A model generated the notes under the pieces. It was not told the origin of the DNA and ran no database searches. It saw nothing but the letters and a program-made list of their open reading frames with translations. DNA of 64,000 nt from Setophaga petechia (lineage: Eukaryota > Chordata > Aves > Passeriformes > Parulidae), in NCBI GenBank assembly GCA_024362935.1, contig JANCRA010000001.1, positions 55,993,930 to 56,057,929 of the forward strand, read 5' to 3'. Below, one piece after another: positions 1 to 14,049 of this stretch; position 1 is the stretch's first letter; the number at the start of each line of letters is the position of its first letter. The position numbers were made by a program, and so were the translations under genes.

Positions 1-3000
1 AAATGGCAGACTTGAAGGTGGCAACAGGGATTTTCCCTCATCTTTACCTACTCTCCTCAGTAATTGCCTCCATCATCCCTTGTCTATGATTCTGTTTGTG
101 TCAAAGTTGAGATCGATTTTATCCTCTTATTTTACCATGATCTGTCCATGCAATGACCAACTTAAAACATATAGACAGTGCTGTTTGGTGTATTCTGTGT
201 ATCTCAATAGAAACAGTTACATATTCCTCATTTACTCCAGAAAAATTCTCTTTCCTAAACTGTTTTCATTCTCTGGTTACCCTTAAACTGTAGACATTGG
301 TTGTACTGTTGACATTAAAGATTAGTCTTGCTTTTAACATTAAAACATGTAATTCATCAGTTTACTTTAGCTGAAGTTGGAAGCAAACTGTCACTTAAGC
401 AAGTAACTGATAGTGTTAACTCTGCTTTTCATGATCCTTAATACAAATGCTTTTTTCTTATTTAGAATTCTCAGAGTAAAGTAAGGATCTGATTATTGAC
501 ACTGCCAAAGTATTTCGGGGTTTTTTTTTCTTATTTGGATGCCAACAAAAAATATTCTTAGACTAGCCAGATGGAAAAAGGAGAAAAAAAGGCAGTGGGG
601 AGACATGTCATGCTCAGTTAGGTAGAAGCTTAGTTCAGATCTCTAGTAAGGAGGGTCTGAGAGCTTTTACTATCTGAGGCTCCTTCAGATAAAAAGCAGA
701 AGGAATTGAGGGTTTTATGTATTTGCTGGGTATGAGGTAGGTGTTAGTCTGTGCTGGTACTTCGGGGGTATTTGTTATTATGAGAAAGGGTGACATGAGG
801 CAGGGAAGGGGGGAAGGAGGAAGGATATTTGGTTTAGAAACTGAGGCGTTAGTAGTAGCGGCTAGACACACCAGTAAATTGTTAGGATCAGCCTAAGATA
901 TTTATTATTTTCTAGATGGAGCTGGTCTGAACCATGAACAGCCATAAAGGCAGAGCAGAGGGTGTCTGTTGCAGAGGCACAGTGAAAGCTCAAAGGCTTG
1001 GATGAGTGTTGTGATTAGATCAGTGAAACAAGAAGTTCATTTACATGACAGTTTAAAAGGATCCATGCAGTCAAAAAATTTAAATAGTATGCAAAAGGTG
1101 GTGAGAATGTGAAACAAGTTTTAACTCTCTTGATAGTAAAATTGGATCTTACACCTATTTGTGTAGGATGGGGACATGAATTGTAGAAGCAGCTTGATGG
1201 CAGCTCTAGAAAGATGGCCAAGCTGAAGGCACTCAGAGCCTTCCCACAAATATGAGGAAGGGAAGGTGAAGAGTTGATGGCTGGAATGTTGACAGAAATT
1301 TGTGAGATGTCATACAGACTTACTGCTTTTGTACTGAGAACCCTCATGTCCTTCATCTGTTCAGGCTCTCTTTGGCACCCAAAAATGGGTGTAATATGAG
1401 AGAAAAAGGAGGGGGATCGACATTTTTAGAAGGAGAAGGTGAAGGCACCAAGAACACCAGACTGTATGCTCAAAGAATAATATAAATGAGCTTTAAAGAC
1501 AGTCACATCTTGCATGTTTTATAAGGTAAGAGCTTATTAGAATTCAGGTGGTTGGAAAGAAGAGTAGGAAGTTTCTGGAGCTCCTCTTCGAAAGGACCTG
1601 TCAGTCCAATGTGGCAGTCAGCTTTTTCATAGGAGTGGGAGACCTGACAGTGCTGCTCACTGGAGAACAATGCTGGAGATAAAGAGGAGTGAGAGGAGAG
1701 AAATAGTAAAAAATACTAGACTATCAATATTAGGAGCCCCTGACTTCTGAAGTAAAAGGAAACCCATAAAGCTGATTCAGTTCCAGCAATGTCCTTAACA
1801 CGCACTTAAAGAAACAAAACATGTCAAAACTCAAAAGGCACGTCTCCAGCAGCTTATGGTCTTTACTGGTTCTACAAAACAAACTGCAGGAAAAGGGCAG
1901 GGGGGTGGAAAAAAGGGAAATAGCTAGAAGTCAATGTATGTTTCTGAAAAAGTGTCAAGAAGAACTTAGTTATGATAATCAATGTGTAACCAAGCAGAGA
2001 TGTTCACAGGTAGGTCTGTTGCTAGGTGAATATTTTGAATAATGCAAAGTCACCTAACTTGTCTGAAAAAAGGTCTCTGGTCATGGGGTTCTGTTGCTTG
2101 GCAATGTTAATTTTTAAAACATCTTGTAGCTTGCTGAAGATGTTTGAAGCAACTGGAGGAATGCTGATGATGTAGCAGTATTTAGAGAGGTAAATACAAA
2201 TATTTGACAATATATTTGCACATGGGACAAAGTTAGGAGAATTGCAAATAATGACAGGCAGTAGGAGTTGTGGTTGTGTGCTAAGCTGCACCCATTCAAA
2301 GAAAATAAGTGTGGTTGTATTGAGAAACAAATGTACAGACCTTAGAGGGAAAACGTCGCCCAGAATTACAGAAGGGAGCACATCCTTAGAAACAATGACT
2401 CTGCTAAGTCTGTTGGTCACAGAGACCAATCAACTCATCCTATTATTAATTTACATTAATGGCTAAAACAAGTGCCAGCCCTGGATGTACAAATGGGACT
2501 GATGAGTAGGGGTAAGCAGTGGAATTAATGCTTAATGTCATTCTGATGGAACCACAGCAAAACCCCATAGAATCGCATCTGATGTAGCCTCTTCAGAGAA
2601 ATCCCTGGGAAATTGTGAAAGCTTTATAAAACAGGTATGTGATTCCAAAGCTGCACAATCCCTCCCAGTAAGAGATTTGGTGTAAAACTTAAAAAGGAGA
2701 TCATTGAAATACACAGCATAGAAACCTGATATGAGAGGTAATATAATATTAAGTAGTGCATATTACATAGGTCATGCCTGAAAATAAAGCCTAACAAAGT
2801 GAAGGTGCATGCATTGATTGGCAAGTCTGTTAATTAGTAACCAATTGATTCTTCATTCCCTTTATCATCTGCTGATGTTTTCGGACAATGGCTATTTGGA
2901 AGATGTAGTTTGACCCCAATGTGAGATGGGCATTAATCAAAGGCAGGTTATTAAGCTGAATGAAGATATAATGAGGCACAGTTCTGTTGCCTGTGCCATG

Positions 3001-5788
3001 CACAGGAGTTACTATAATTTCTGAAGTTAGCAGAACTTTTGGCACTGACATACAGGGTGAGGTCTTTGTGCTGTTGCAATCATAGGAATGACCCTATATT
3101 TTGAGGATCTAGGTTTGGAGCATATATTGTTTTTAATCATGAAAATGTGCTAGATGGTCATTAGTCATCTGTATTTGCCGTTATACAGAATTGCCTCTTC
3201 CTGAATAAAAGTATTGTTTTACTTTACAAAAGGAGATAACTGAAGACATCAGAAATGTAAAGTGTCTTTGAACATGTTTTTAGAGGGTTTTTACTTAATC
3301 CCATAGAATTTGGCTTGCTTTTTCCTGTTTAAATACCTGATTTGTTTTTACTGTGCAAAACCCAGTCTTAGTTTTGGGAGTTCAGTGCAGTACAGACTGT
3401 GAGAAAATACTGGCTCAGGAAGGAAGAAGTAAAATTTGAGGAAAGATTTAACACACAGTTTAATTTAAGATAATGTCAAACATAATTGCCTGTATACTAC
3501 AGTCTCCAGTGTTGACTCTGCTGTGCGTGACTGAAGTGTTCAGTATTTTGGGGTTTAACTTCTTCTTTGTGTTCTGGGAAACAATTCAACAGATATCCTC
3601 TGCTTTCTGTAGGGAGGTGCTGTGAGCTGGCCATATTTGTAATATTAAGAACCAGATTAATATGACTTTCAAATGTGTTTTAGTAATGCTGAGTGAATGG
3701 TTGAGGTAAATGTGACCTTCTAATACAGTATATGTGGTTTGATAATCTAGACTGTGCTACTACTACCACTTTGAAAGGAAATTGGGATGGATTAAAAGGA
3801 CTTAACTCTAGTTCTAAGGAATTCATGAAGTAAAGGTTGCAGTACCACAGTCTGATCTCTCAGATGTTTATCACTGTGACACATACATCTGCAAATGAGA
3901 TGTAATTAATTCGTTTTTACCTGACACTCTTGTGATTCTCATGTTATGTAAATGTGAAGCAGCAGCACCATGGCCTTGGTGCAGTGGGGAGGTGCCAGGT
4001 GAGCAGGATTGCCACAGTGCAAGTGACTCATTTTCCCAGGTAATGTTCTCCTCCTCAGAGCATATCACACTTTGGTGCTACGGGCTAATTTAGATCCTTA
4101 AATTAGCAGCTGCTTGGGGAGAAATTTCCAGATGATCACTTTTATCATTTCACTGTTTTCAGTTGTCTGTCATTTTACTCTCTAGGGAAGTTGTTCTCTC
4201 AGAGCTGCTGGGAGGGGGTGAGGATGAGATGGCTGGGGAAGCAGCTGAGGGCTTTGCTAACTCTGAGCTATTGTAGCAGAAGAAATTGAGGCTGTGATAG
4301 TTTTAGGAGAAGGATTTTTTTCCATCAAGGGTGGCTTTTCATTGTCCACATTAGTTTTGTAGTGATGTTGCACTTTTCATTAATTAAGAAAAAAAATCAT
4401 AAATGAAATCATTGCAACAGTAGTGCTTAGCTTGATGGAGTCGAGTTAAACTCAGTTGTTCTTTGAGCAGATGCTAGTTAATTTAGAAATAGAAAGTAAT
4501 GTTGCCCAGGACTTCATCTTGTATATTACTATTTATGGGAGGTATAACTTGTCAAGACAGCACAATATTTGAGCAGCTTTTGATTGTATTATTTTGATGC
4601 TGTGTTAGGACATAGTTGTTAATTTTTTTTCCCCAAAATCTTTTGGGCCCAAAAGAGCAGAACTCTTTTACAAAGGTGGTGAAGACAGTGGTATCTAATC
4701 CACTCTAGACTTTTCTGGTGGTGTTATTTGGCAGGCTTGTGGGTTGTGTTCATGAGTGCTAGTGGGAGTAAGATGGATAGAGGAAGGGATGCAGGGAGCC
4801 TTGTACAGAGTGGCTGGAATTGATCCTTATTACTGTTAAATATTAATATATTGAAAACAGCTACAGGCCTCATTTGAGACTACTGGCTTAGCTGTGCTGG
4901 ATACTTTAATGCTTGCAATCATTCTCATTTCATGCCCCTCTTCTAGAATTTCTGAAATGTCCAGCTGATGTTTAAAAAATAAAGATGGAAAGGAAAAGGC
5001 TATGTGGGTGAAGGTTAGTTTTTCAGTGAAGAATGTGCTGTTTGGCTTGATGTGTCAGCATGGTTTGCAATGACCACTGTGACACATTGGTAACTTTATC
5101 TTTTGGTCCTTGGGATAGGAATGCTCTTCCTTTAATGTTTTCCTAATCAATCATATTTGAATATGTTGCCTCTCAAGTGATATCCTAAGAGTAGCCTAAG
5201 AAAACAAATAGATCAGAATACAGTGAACTCTCTTAAAAGTAACACCATTAGAAAGGAGTAATAAAAGTAACATTTTTGGGTATTGTGTGTTTGTTAGAGA
5301 TCTCTTGCTTATTCTGACCTTTCTAAATGTCATTGTTTCATGTTTGAGAAGACTGTGCTTATTGTATTTGAGAGCACTCATTTCCTCAAATGTGTGTTAA
5401 ATTATCTTTAGAGACTGTTTTTAGGGAGACAAATACACATAGCCTAAACTGTTTTCTTATCAGAAGTGTTGCCTTTGTCTAAAAACACCTCCCCAAAATT
5501 TAGCATTTCATTCACATAAAACACAACTAAAAAGGGACTGGGAATATGTTGTATGTGAAGAAAGCCTGGTGAGAATAGTGAGGGAAATTGTACAATGATA
5601 CCTTTTGGGGAAATATAGGGAGATTTCTTGTCCTCCAAAATACCCAGTGGGGATGGAACAGAAAGGTTTCTTCTCTTACATATTTCAGGACATTATCTCC
5701 AAGGCAGACTATGCCTTTATGAGATATGGCAGACTATGGCTTTATGAGATAATTCTTTGACTATCCTGACTTGTTCTCTCTTTCCTAG
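1..5788 (+). other. ARHGAP10: ARHGAP10 intron, 3' part
   Basis: This is non-coding sequence upstream of the first coding exon visible in the window. It is AT-rich, and its open frames are short, in both orientations, and without recognisable domains. It ends in a pyrimidine-rich acceptor tract and AG at 5787-5788. I looked for an earlier ARHGAP10 exon and did not find one I could support, so the gene's BAR, PH and RhoGAP exons presumably lie beyond the left edge. A 25-bp tandem duplication sits shortly before the acceptor and is listed separately. Confidence 0.7.
5703..5752. repeat. 25-bp tandem duplication upstream of a splice acceptor
   Basis: Two adjacent 25-base copies lie at 5703-5727 and 5728-5752. 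Both start GGCAGACTATG and differ at only two positions. The pair ends 36 bases before the ARHGAP10 exon that starts at 5789, in the region where a branch point and polypyrimidine tract are expected. It looks like a simple recent local duplication. Confidence 0.85.
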
Positions 5789-5951
5789 CTGACAGTCACA
5801 GCTCTCCCAGAGAAGACACCCCAACTGGGAGCATGGATTCCCTTTCTTCCCAATCTCCAACACCTGCATTCTCCAGCAGCCCCCTTGGGCTCTTGGATGA
5901 AAATCACCTGGTCATGGACAGTGGAGATCTTGCAGGCTGGACAACAAATCT
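5789..5951 (+). CDS. ARHGAP10: ARHGAP10 coding exon, Ser/Pro-rich linker (fourth from last)
   Basis: This exon has 163 nt, an acceptor ending TTTCCTAG and a donor GTAAGT. It enters with two bases of a split codon and leaves with two, so it joins in frame to the exon at 16098. It encodes about 53 residues rich in Ser, Pro, Thr and Asp, including SMDSLSSQSPTP and GWTTNL. In GRAF-family proteins such a low-complexity segment links the RhoGAP domain to the C-terminal SH3 domain and is thought to carry phosphorylation sites and binding motifs. The identity rests on in-frame splicing to the SH3 exons downstream and on NR3C2 being the next gene. On its own this segment would not be diagnostic. The alternative is another GRAF paralogue (ARHGAP26 or ARHGAP42), which the neighbouring gene argues against. 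Confidence 0.88.
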
Positions 5952-8900
5952 GTAAGTAACTGAATATTAAGGATGTTTCCACTGGTATGATTGTGAAACA
6001 CATTTTCCTTTTCAGTTTGGTGAGGAGTGACTTTTAGAAATTGCATATAATTGTGTTTGTTTTCTTCTGCTACAAAAAGATGTGTTTATGTGTTGTGGTG
6101 GAGCTTAGAGCCTACTTGAATGCTTGTAGGAAAAAATGTTCTGTTGAAATCTACTTCATTTTCCTGTTACCTGTTATAATATTTTAAATGGTTTTAATTT
6201 TTTCATTTAAGCAGTGAATATATAATTTATTCTCTATATGATGCTTACCCTAGTTTTATTTCAAGAAAACATTAAGGTACATTTAGATGCCATACTGCTT
6301 AGATTTTGGGCCCAGCTTTGGGTTTGGATAAACACACTGCAGTGAGTGTGTGCTCAGATGCTATTGTCTAAGAACATTATTATTTTTAATCTCCTCTTAA
6401 CAAATTAAGTGCCTGGTTTCCAATCGAAGTGCAGTCTGTCACGCCAGTGGATGCTGTACGTGTTCTGTTTTTGAGTGTGACTTAAATTTAGCAAAAATGG
6501 ATGTAGAAATGTTAGTTCTGACTCTCTAATACGTGTTCATGTTTGATACACAAAAAGCTGACCGTAACTTGTTTTTAAATCAGAGTTGAACTTGAATTGA
6601 ATTCTCTGGTTTGCTATTCATTCAGACTTTAACCACTATCAAGACAAACTTTTCCAGCCTTTAATGCCAAGAACAGTGGAAGGAGCAGGTCTGGAGAAAA
6701 GATCTTTTACAAATATTTTCCATAATGGCATTCTGAGTAGTCAGCCCTGGTGATGAAACAAGAGTAAAATGTATGTGTAGATGTACATAACACATGAGAA
6801 TATATAGATAGTCATAGAGCAATTATTAATAATAAACTGCTGACTTGAGTGTTTATTAGCTAGAAACAATTTTTTTCTTTCATCTGTATTGAAAGAATTC
6901 CAGATTTATAGGTATTTTCCATAAACATTGTTTCTTCAGTAGAGGTCTGAAGTTACTCTTTCCTTATCTTCTTGTACTATCCTCTAGAAGTGAGTAGAGT
7001 TAGCAACAAATTGTACTTACCAAAGAGAGGTGCATGTGTGGAAAAGATGCTGTAGTTGGTATAAAACTGGACTTTCAGTGAGAGCTAATTAAGGAACACA
7101 GGTTTAGCGTGACACTGATAATGTCACTTCAGAGAATAAAAGGGGGAGTGTTGGTTTTATCCAGAGAATTTGAGAACTTCAGGTGTTTGGAGGAACATTG
7201 CATTTTTTTTTGTTTGTTAATTTTGATCAAAAATTATATTGCACTGGTGTTTTGGAAACCTGACTTGATGGCTTGAGGTTTTCTGCTCAGTTGGAAACAG
7301 TACGTAGAGTTCTCTTTGGAAGAAAAAAATAAAGGTGCATGGTATGTGCATTTAGATAATTTGTCAAAAGTAGTTTCTTTCTTCCACTCGCCTGTCTGTG
7401 AAGTCTGCTTAAGAATTACCTCTGTAACAAGCCTGGACAGTGACAGAATAGTCTGTGAATGTTACATTCTTTCTTTCCTCTGCTTTCTCACCTCAAATTG
7501 GCTTCTCTTCCCCTTCTAGTTCAGATGACTCAGAGGACCCTGCCTTAATAAATAAAACCCAAACCAAAACATAGAGCAGCTCCAGTGTAGTGATGGCAGA
7601 ATGTAGCTCTGGTAGCTCTCACAGCTCCAGGAAATGTAGCACTGGCTGTTGGTTGTAGACTATTCTCATAAGATGGACCAACCCTTAGAGTTAGGTGAAG
7701 AGCAAACCTTTCTGTTTGTGCAAGATTTCAAAATGTTTTGTATTTTGAGCCAAACTGGGACAAAATCAACCCTTACTTAAATCCACAGTATCATTTCTCA
7801 AATGGTATTGCAGGTGTTCACTGAGCTGCAGCACATGCCCTAGTGAGTCTAGGGGAGATGGAATTGTACCAGAGGATCCAGTTCCTCGGGTTCCTGCTGA
7901 TGTTTGTAACACATGGGTGTTCCGTGTCGGAGATCGATCACTCCGGAGTTATGCAGTCAACAAGGTGATGGGGACTTCTTTGTGGCAGAAGAGTTGCTTG
8001 CAGCTTTTCCCAGGGGAGGCATGTTGCATTGTGGGTCAAGATGTGTCAGATATTTCAAGAGCTGGTTTACGCCAGTAGTTTGCTTTAAGCAAGAGTACGT
8101 GATGCGTAGCAAGAATACTTTTTGTGGTGTTTGTTTTCAAGAAAGAAGAAGCTTGTTTTTTTCCAGAATGATAGCTGTTGTCACCATGATGTTTCCTGGC
8201 AGAGATTTTTGTGATGCATGCCCTTTCCTTGTCCCACCTAGCAAAGCAAGAGCTACAGCTTCCAGCATGGTAAGGTGAGCACCAAATGGAAGCAAATACA
8301 CCCTCACCTCCTGATGGGCTCTAGGAGGGGCTTTGTGTCCAGAGTGGTGAAAGAGGCTGAGAGACCAAGGGCTTTGCCACCAATGTGAAATATCTCACAA
8401 AGCCCTGACTGCTCAATTGTCATGTCAGTGTTTAGAGATGTGCTGTGCATACGGTGTAACTTGAAGGTGATGTTTCACATATGTGCCATTCTGAAGCCCC
8501 GTTAAGCTGTTGGTTTTCATGTCTGTAAGTGTGTGTGTCTGCCTGATGCTAGATTTTCTCTGAAAGCTCTGTGTGGATCAGACATATGTCCTGTGTTGTC
8601 ACGTGCTGCTGTAGGGGTGAGTAGAGACTTGGGTGATGCTTGGCAGGGGTGGTTCTCAGTGGAGACCTGAGTTTGCTGCTTTAAGACTATCATGCACCCA
8701 AACTTTCTTTAACCTTTTTCCCGAAGTTATTTTTAACTTCACACTTCCATCTAGAGCCAAATACTAAAAATAAATATGTTTTATTTTTACATACACTCTA
8801 TGGTAGAACATAGGAGTTTTTTTTCCCCTGTCAATCACCAAGTTACACCAATCAAGTTAAATCCTGTGTTTTCGTAGACACAGGATTCAAACTCTAAATA

Positions 8901-11719
8901 GCCTAGGATGGGTGAATTACCACTTCTACTTGATGGAGCACTGTGTCATAAACATGTACTGTTTGAAAATACCTTCTATCCAAGGATGCTTTCCACAAGG
9001 TGATTTCAAACATAATAAATTCATAATTATAGTTGTGAGCTGAGTAAAGGATTGCTCTCCACTAGTATGGACATTTTTTCCCCTTAAGGTAGAGCAGCAA
9101 CAGCAATCTCAGTTTAATTAACAGCATTTGCATTCTTCCTTTTTTCCTCTCTAACTGTCCATACAGACTCTCTCCTACACAGTTTCTGATTTTTCTGTTG
9201 CATTTGCCTAAAAAGTAAGTAAATCTGCTGCATCTTTTCTTCAAGAGGCTTGCTGGCTTTTTGCTGAAGGATGTGGCCCTTCCTGATTGGCACTGAAAAA
9301 TAGTGTACCCTAATCACTCAGATTTTTATTCTTGTGGTGAAATTTTTAATAGTTCAACACATGTAGTTTCCTAAGAGGAGTTCAGGATTTCAGCTACTAA
9401 AAGGCTGGATAGCCTTTCTAAGCTAGTCCCCAGGCTGTTTTGATAATAGTGATGGTCTTGAGCTTGGAGGTATGGATTAGAAGGAGTTATGGGTAGCTGT
9501 TAAACTGCATTTGAACTGTGGAGCTATAGTCAATCCTCCCTTTTACCTGCAGTTGAAAGTTAGAGATACAAAATTTGAATTTCACCTTATTGCACTGTGG
9601 CTTTGCACATGCAGATGATAACAGTGATAGCTAAACTGGGTATACACTTCAGTGTCTAATTAATATTCCTAAGCAAGTAAAGACAAAGTACAAAAATTTA
9701 AAGTCCTCTTAATAGTGAAGGAGGTGGTATTGCCAAAGTTTCAGTATCAGATGTGGAGTGGTGTAATTAAATTAAAACAGGGTGAGGGAAACTTTTTTTT
9801 TTTTCAGCTGCTGTGGTTTGATTATAGAATTTACTTACAGAATAATTTATTGATGATCCTGTCCTGTTCAGCCTTTACAGAGCTCTGGCTGTAATGGCAG
9901 CTCACCTCTGATGGATTAGCACAGGTTTCCCTCATTGCAATGACTGATTTGTCAAAAGGTGGATTACAAGTCATGTCCTAAAATACTGTGGACTGCCTTA
10001 TGTCTTTTTTCACTTGACCTCAGAATGAACCAAAAAAGCTGAACACTTGGTATTCTCTGGACTCGCTATGTGTTGTAATTAATCTTTCTGAGGACCTTTT
10101 TCTGATAAGGAAAGATTTGTTGCTCTAACTGGCCCCTTGTTGTCACGAGATTTCTTTGTGCTTACAGTACAATGCCTTGTGCCAGGGCTTATCTACAGAC
10201 CTTACAGACTTACCCCTCACAGTGCTGGGTTTTCAGAATTGGGTCAGTCTTCCTTTTTTTGTTGAAAGTATCCTACACTTACTGCATGATTACTTCTTCA
10301 TTCAAGTAATGAAAACAAATGCCTTGTTTCTCAGCTGGAGAGTTCATTCTTGGGATCTGAGACTACAGGGTGTCTGGGTTTTCCAGGGGGCTGGAACATG
10401 GTGACTTTTGATGGTTGTTCTGGATGGAGTTATGATGCAGGATATGGAATAGCCTTCCTCAAGATGATACTGAGCATCTTTTTACCTTGCTTGTTCTTCT
10501 TTCCCCCTCTAAGCCTTTGGGATTTTGCAGTTGGAGGGGATGGAAAGCATTCCTGTACCTCAAACATTTTCAGTAGTTTAGGTGGGTGCAGGGCTTGTTA
10601 AAGCAATTACATTTCTGGGCTAAGAATGGTAAGATTCATAGTTTCCAAACTGAATCTCACCTTGGATGCTTCTGTAGGAGTATGCAAGGTACAGTCCTGA
10701 CAGTCCAAATACCAAAGTGTTCAAGGCTCAGAGGAGAAATAGAAGCAACAATATAAATTCATTTTCAGGAATGTGCAAGGGACTAATGGAAGATTAGATA
10801 ATTCAGTCTTTTTTTTCTAATTTCTTATGGATTTTTCTTAATTGGTTCTCCCAACAGTAAAATATTCTGTTACCCATTTCAATGGTATGTGAGTGCTACA
10901 CTGTGGATCTAGTTTTGGGGTTTTTAATATGCAAAATGATGACAAGATCTGTGCTGTGCAGCATCCAGGGTCTTTTTGACCATGCTGGGAAGATGTTACT
11001 CATTCTTCATGAAATCTCAAGCTGTTCAAATTGCTGGTGAGCAGCCTGATGTTAAAAGAGCCATCAGATGGCAAGGGCGGGCAGAGATAGTGGTGTTCTG
11101 CACATAACAGGAGCCTTGGAGATAGTTATTAATTTTGTTTGACTGCTGCGTGAATTCCCATCAGACTTGTTATATCTACATCAGTAGACTGCATGTCTGG
11201 TCTCCTTAAAATGGCAATACTTTCTTTTTTGTACTTTTTGGCAATGGTGTGAATTTGCAGTTTTACATAAATGATGAGTTTCATAAATGACTTCGGTTTC
11301 ACTGTCTTGAAAACTTTTTATAATATCTAATGTCACCATCCCGTTTTATTGAAAGAAGATGCTCTAGCTGCTGTTGGGTCATTGTGCTTATTCTGCAGTT
11401 TGTTTTTGTTTCAGCTGCCACCTCTTCAGTGATTCAGCACTTTGAGAGCGGGTTTAGCGGAGCAGGCACTTCTTTTTGTACCCTTTCATTATGCAAGCAG
11501 AGCAAGAGCCCTCATTTTGCAGCTTCTTTGAGACAGGCATAATATAACTTAGTCATGTGGCTCGTTCAAAACAGACCTTGCCATCTCCTTGGATGCCAGG
11601 GAGCTTGACAGCAGCACTGCTGTGTGAGCACAGGCTAAATGGTGTGTGTGCTCAGGGCAGGGAGGGGTGTGGATGCAATCACTGGGATGAGCTAAAGTTT
11701 CCTTTTTAAAGTTTTAAAA

Positions 11720-11753
11720 ATTATTATTATTATTCTTTTCTTTTCTTTTCTTT
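11720..11753. repeat. compound microsatellite (ATT)n-(CTTTT)n
   Basis: About five ATT units run directly into about four CTTTT units. This is simple sequence inside an ARHGAP10 intron and has no apparent role. Confidence 0.85.
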
Positions 11754-13979
11754 GCATTCCTCTAGGGTAACACAGCCCCCTCATTTTTTTTCCCCTGAAA
11801 GGAGCAGTGGTGAGCTATAAGCCTATAGATGTACATATTTCACTTTTGCTTTGTCTGAATTATCATTTAAAAATGCTTTAACTTGGGACAGCTGCTGTAG
11901 ACATTAGCTTTGGATTTACCAGACTGGCGTGAAAGATCATTTCACTAATGTGTTAGCTGCCTCACTGAGACTTCACAATCCAAGTTAAAAACCCCCTACT
12001 TCAGTGCTGACTGATGTGCTCTGTATAAATGAGGGTTCAGGAAAGCTGCGTGCATGTCACATACTTGAAATTTTGAGGATGCAGTTTCTTTCCAGGGGGA
12101 ACACAGATGGGGAAATTCTGGCCTTCTGTTTGTCTCCAGCTTTGCTGCAGCTATGACAATTTCTAGAATTTTGGCCACATATTTTTCTGCTCCCCACTCC
12201 CCAGGGCACAGGGGATTTTAAGGTGCAGGAAGACGTGGTGGTGGTCACTGTTGGCTTGCATAAAGAATCATCAATAACCAACACCCTTTGATACACACTG
12301 TCATCCTGTAATGAAACCTTTCAGAACGCCTTCATTGAGTTTGTCAGCCAGACACTGTGATACGACAGCCGTGGCGCTGCCAAACTTGTCTGAAACAACC
12401 CTTTTTTTTCTCAGGAGTTGCAGTGTAGATTCTTTTCACAGACTATCTTCCTTGCTCTCAAGATAAGAGGCTGCTCTTTAGCTGCGTTACCTTAGGAACC
12501 AGCCAGATAAACATCCAATAAAATCTTGTTTTCAGAAATTTCTTTCTGAATATCAGTACAAAATCTCTAGCTTATTTTCAGTAAAGCCATTCCCCCCTCC
12601 TCCCTTTTCCCATCGTTCACTGTGCTAGACAATAGCATTTTTTCCTCAAAGAGAGATGGTTATGTCAGCCTTTTTGAGTTTTTTTTCCTACCCACAGAAA
12701 ATGCATTGCCTTCATTTTAGCCTGAGGATTTCTTCAACATACCTTCTTAAAGTTGAGATGCTGTGTGATAACACGTGCAATATTTTCTAATATAGCATCA
12801 TCTTGATAAACAGGGTATGCAAATCTTTATAGCAAGGCAGCCTTGCTGTTCCAAGAGCCTTTTCAAGGAAAAAACAATAAAATCTAACCTTTTATTGCTT
12901 ACACACCGCAACATTGGAAATTATTTTTCTCATTGAGTAAAACCTTCTGTTTCAGTAACAAGAATTAAGTGGTTCCTGAGGTAACCAAGTACAATAAATA
13001 AAAAAAACAACCTCACAACCAAATCCATAAATTCTAGAATGTGCTTAATAGTTAGAGCTATCAACTTTTTTTTTTTCTTTGTTGCATTCTTCTTACTGTG
13101 GTGAAGCTGTTGCTATTGAAAAATGTGTTGGGTTTTTTGTCTCCTGCTGGATGGTAGAGCATGATCTCTTGCTGGGTAACCAGGAGCCTAAAGTGACAGG
13201 CAAATTCTGCTGCAGTGTTTTCCCTACAGCTGTAAAGTATTAAGGGAATTCATCAAAAAAGTAGGGGAGGGAGCAGCCCAGCACTCCACATACCTGTACT
13301 TCTGGAGTGTTTTTCCACTACAAGTGTTGGAGTGGCTCAGAATTTGTAGAAAACCTGCCAATTTTAACATGCTTCTATATAATCCTGTCTGGTAAAGGAC
13401 AGTGTAGACTCACTTGATGATAGATTGCAATTCTTGTTGAGTCTCTGTAACTTGAGAAATTAACATGCCATTGCATGGAGCTGAACATTTCATTTCATCT
13501 TCTGTTCCTTCATGTGCACACCTCTTTTTTTTTTTTCCCTCTTTCTTTCCTCTCCAAGTCTCAGCAAGAAACCATCTGGTATTTATTCCAAGTATTCTTA
13601 TGAATGACCAATGCTTCCTTAGGTCAGAGGATTCCTTTTGTGCTCTCTTTGTTCTGAGCATTGCTTTGAAGTCATTCATTCTGTGTGAGGTGCAGGTGGT
13701 GTATGTTGTTCTAGAGCTGATTGAGTAAATTGCAGAGATTAACATGATGCATCCATCAATGAAATATTTAATAAATGCAAGTTTTAATATTAATTTGTTG
13801 AAAATCAAACCACACATCTGAGGTTGCAATACAAAAGACCACTTGGTAGAATATTCTTGAATTATGAATAATTTGCATTAGAGACATTTTAATACTCCTT
13901 TGGCAATATACTTGGAGTGTTATTTTTCTGTTTTCAGTAGTTTTACAGGTTTCAGAAATGAGCCTAACACCAATCTTTA

Positions 13980-14049
13980 TCATAGAATCAGGGAATGGCT
14001 TAGGTTGGAAGGGACCTTAAAGATCGTATCCTTCCAACCCCCCTGCCAA
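13980..14049 (-). mobile_element. CR1 LINE 3'-end fragment, reverse orientation
   Basis: The stretch reads as the reverse complement of the CR1 3' end: CATAGAATCA, then GGTTGGAAGGGACCTTAAAG, then a CCAACCCCCCTGCC block. Only about 70 bp remain, typical of 5'-truncated CR1 copies. It lies antisense to ARHGAP10 within an intron. I know CR1 as the dominant LINE of bird genomes; the match is from recognition, not an alignment. Confidence 0.82.

Noticed and set aside
2022..2429. A 135-codon open frame on the - strand near the left edge
   Set aside because: The sequence resembles no family I know, and overlapping open frames exist in other frames. Treated as chance intron sequence.
1..5788. Search for an additional upstream ARHGAP10 exon
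   Set aside because: No open segment with good splice sites and GRAF-like sequence could be identified by eye. A protein-to-genome alignment would be needed to exclude a small exon.
7913..8278. A 121-codon open frame on the + strand in an ARHGAP10 intron
   Set aside because: No recognisable domain, ordinary intron composition, and no splice phase that would insert it between the ARHGAP10 exons, which already join in frame.
13410..13829. A 139-codon open frame on the - strand
   Set aside because: Low-complexity Lys-rich content comes from the complement of a T-rich tract. An 87-codon frame overlaps on the other strand, and it runs close to a CR1 fragment. Consistent with chance.
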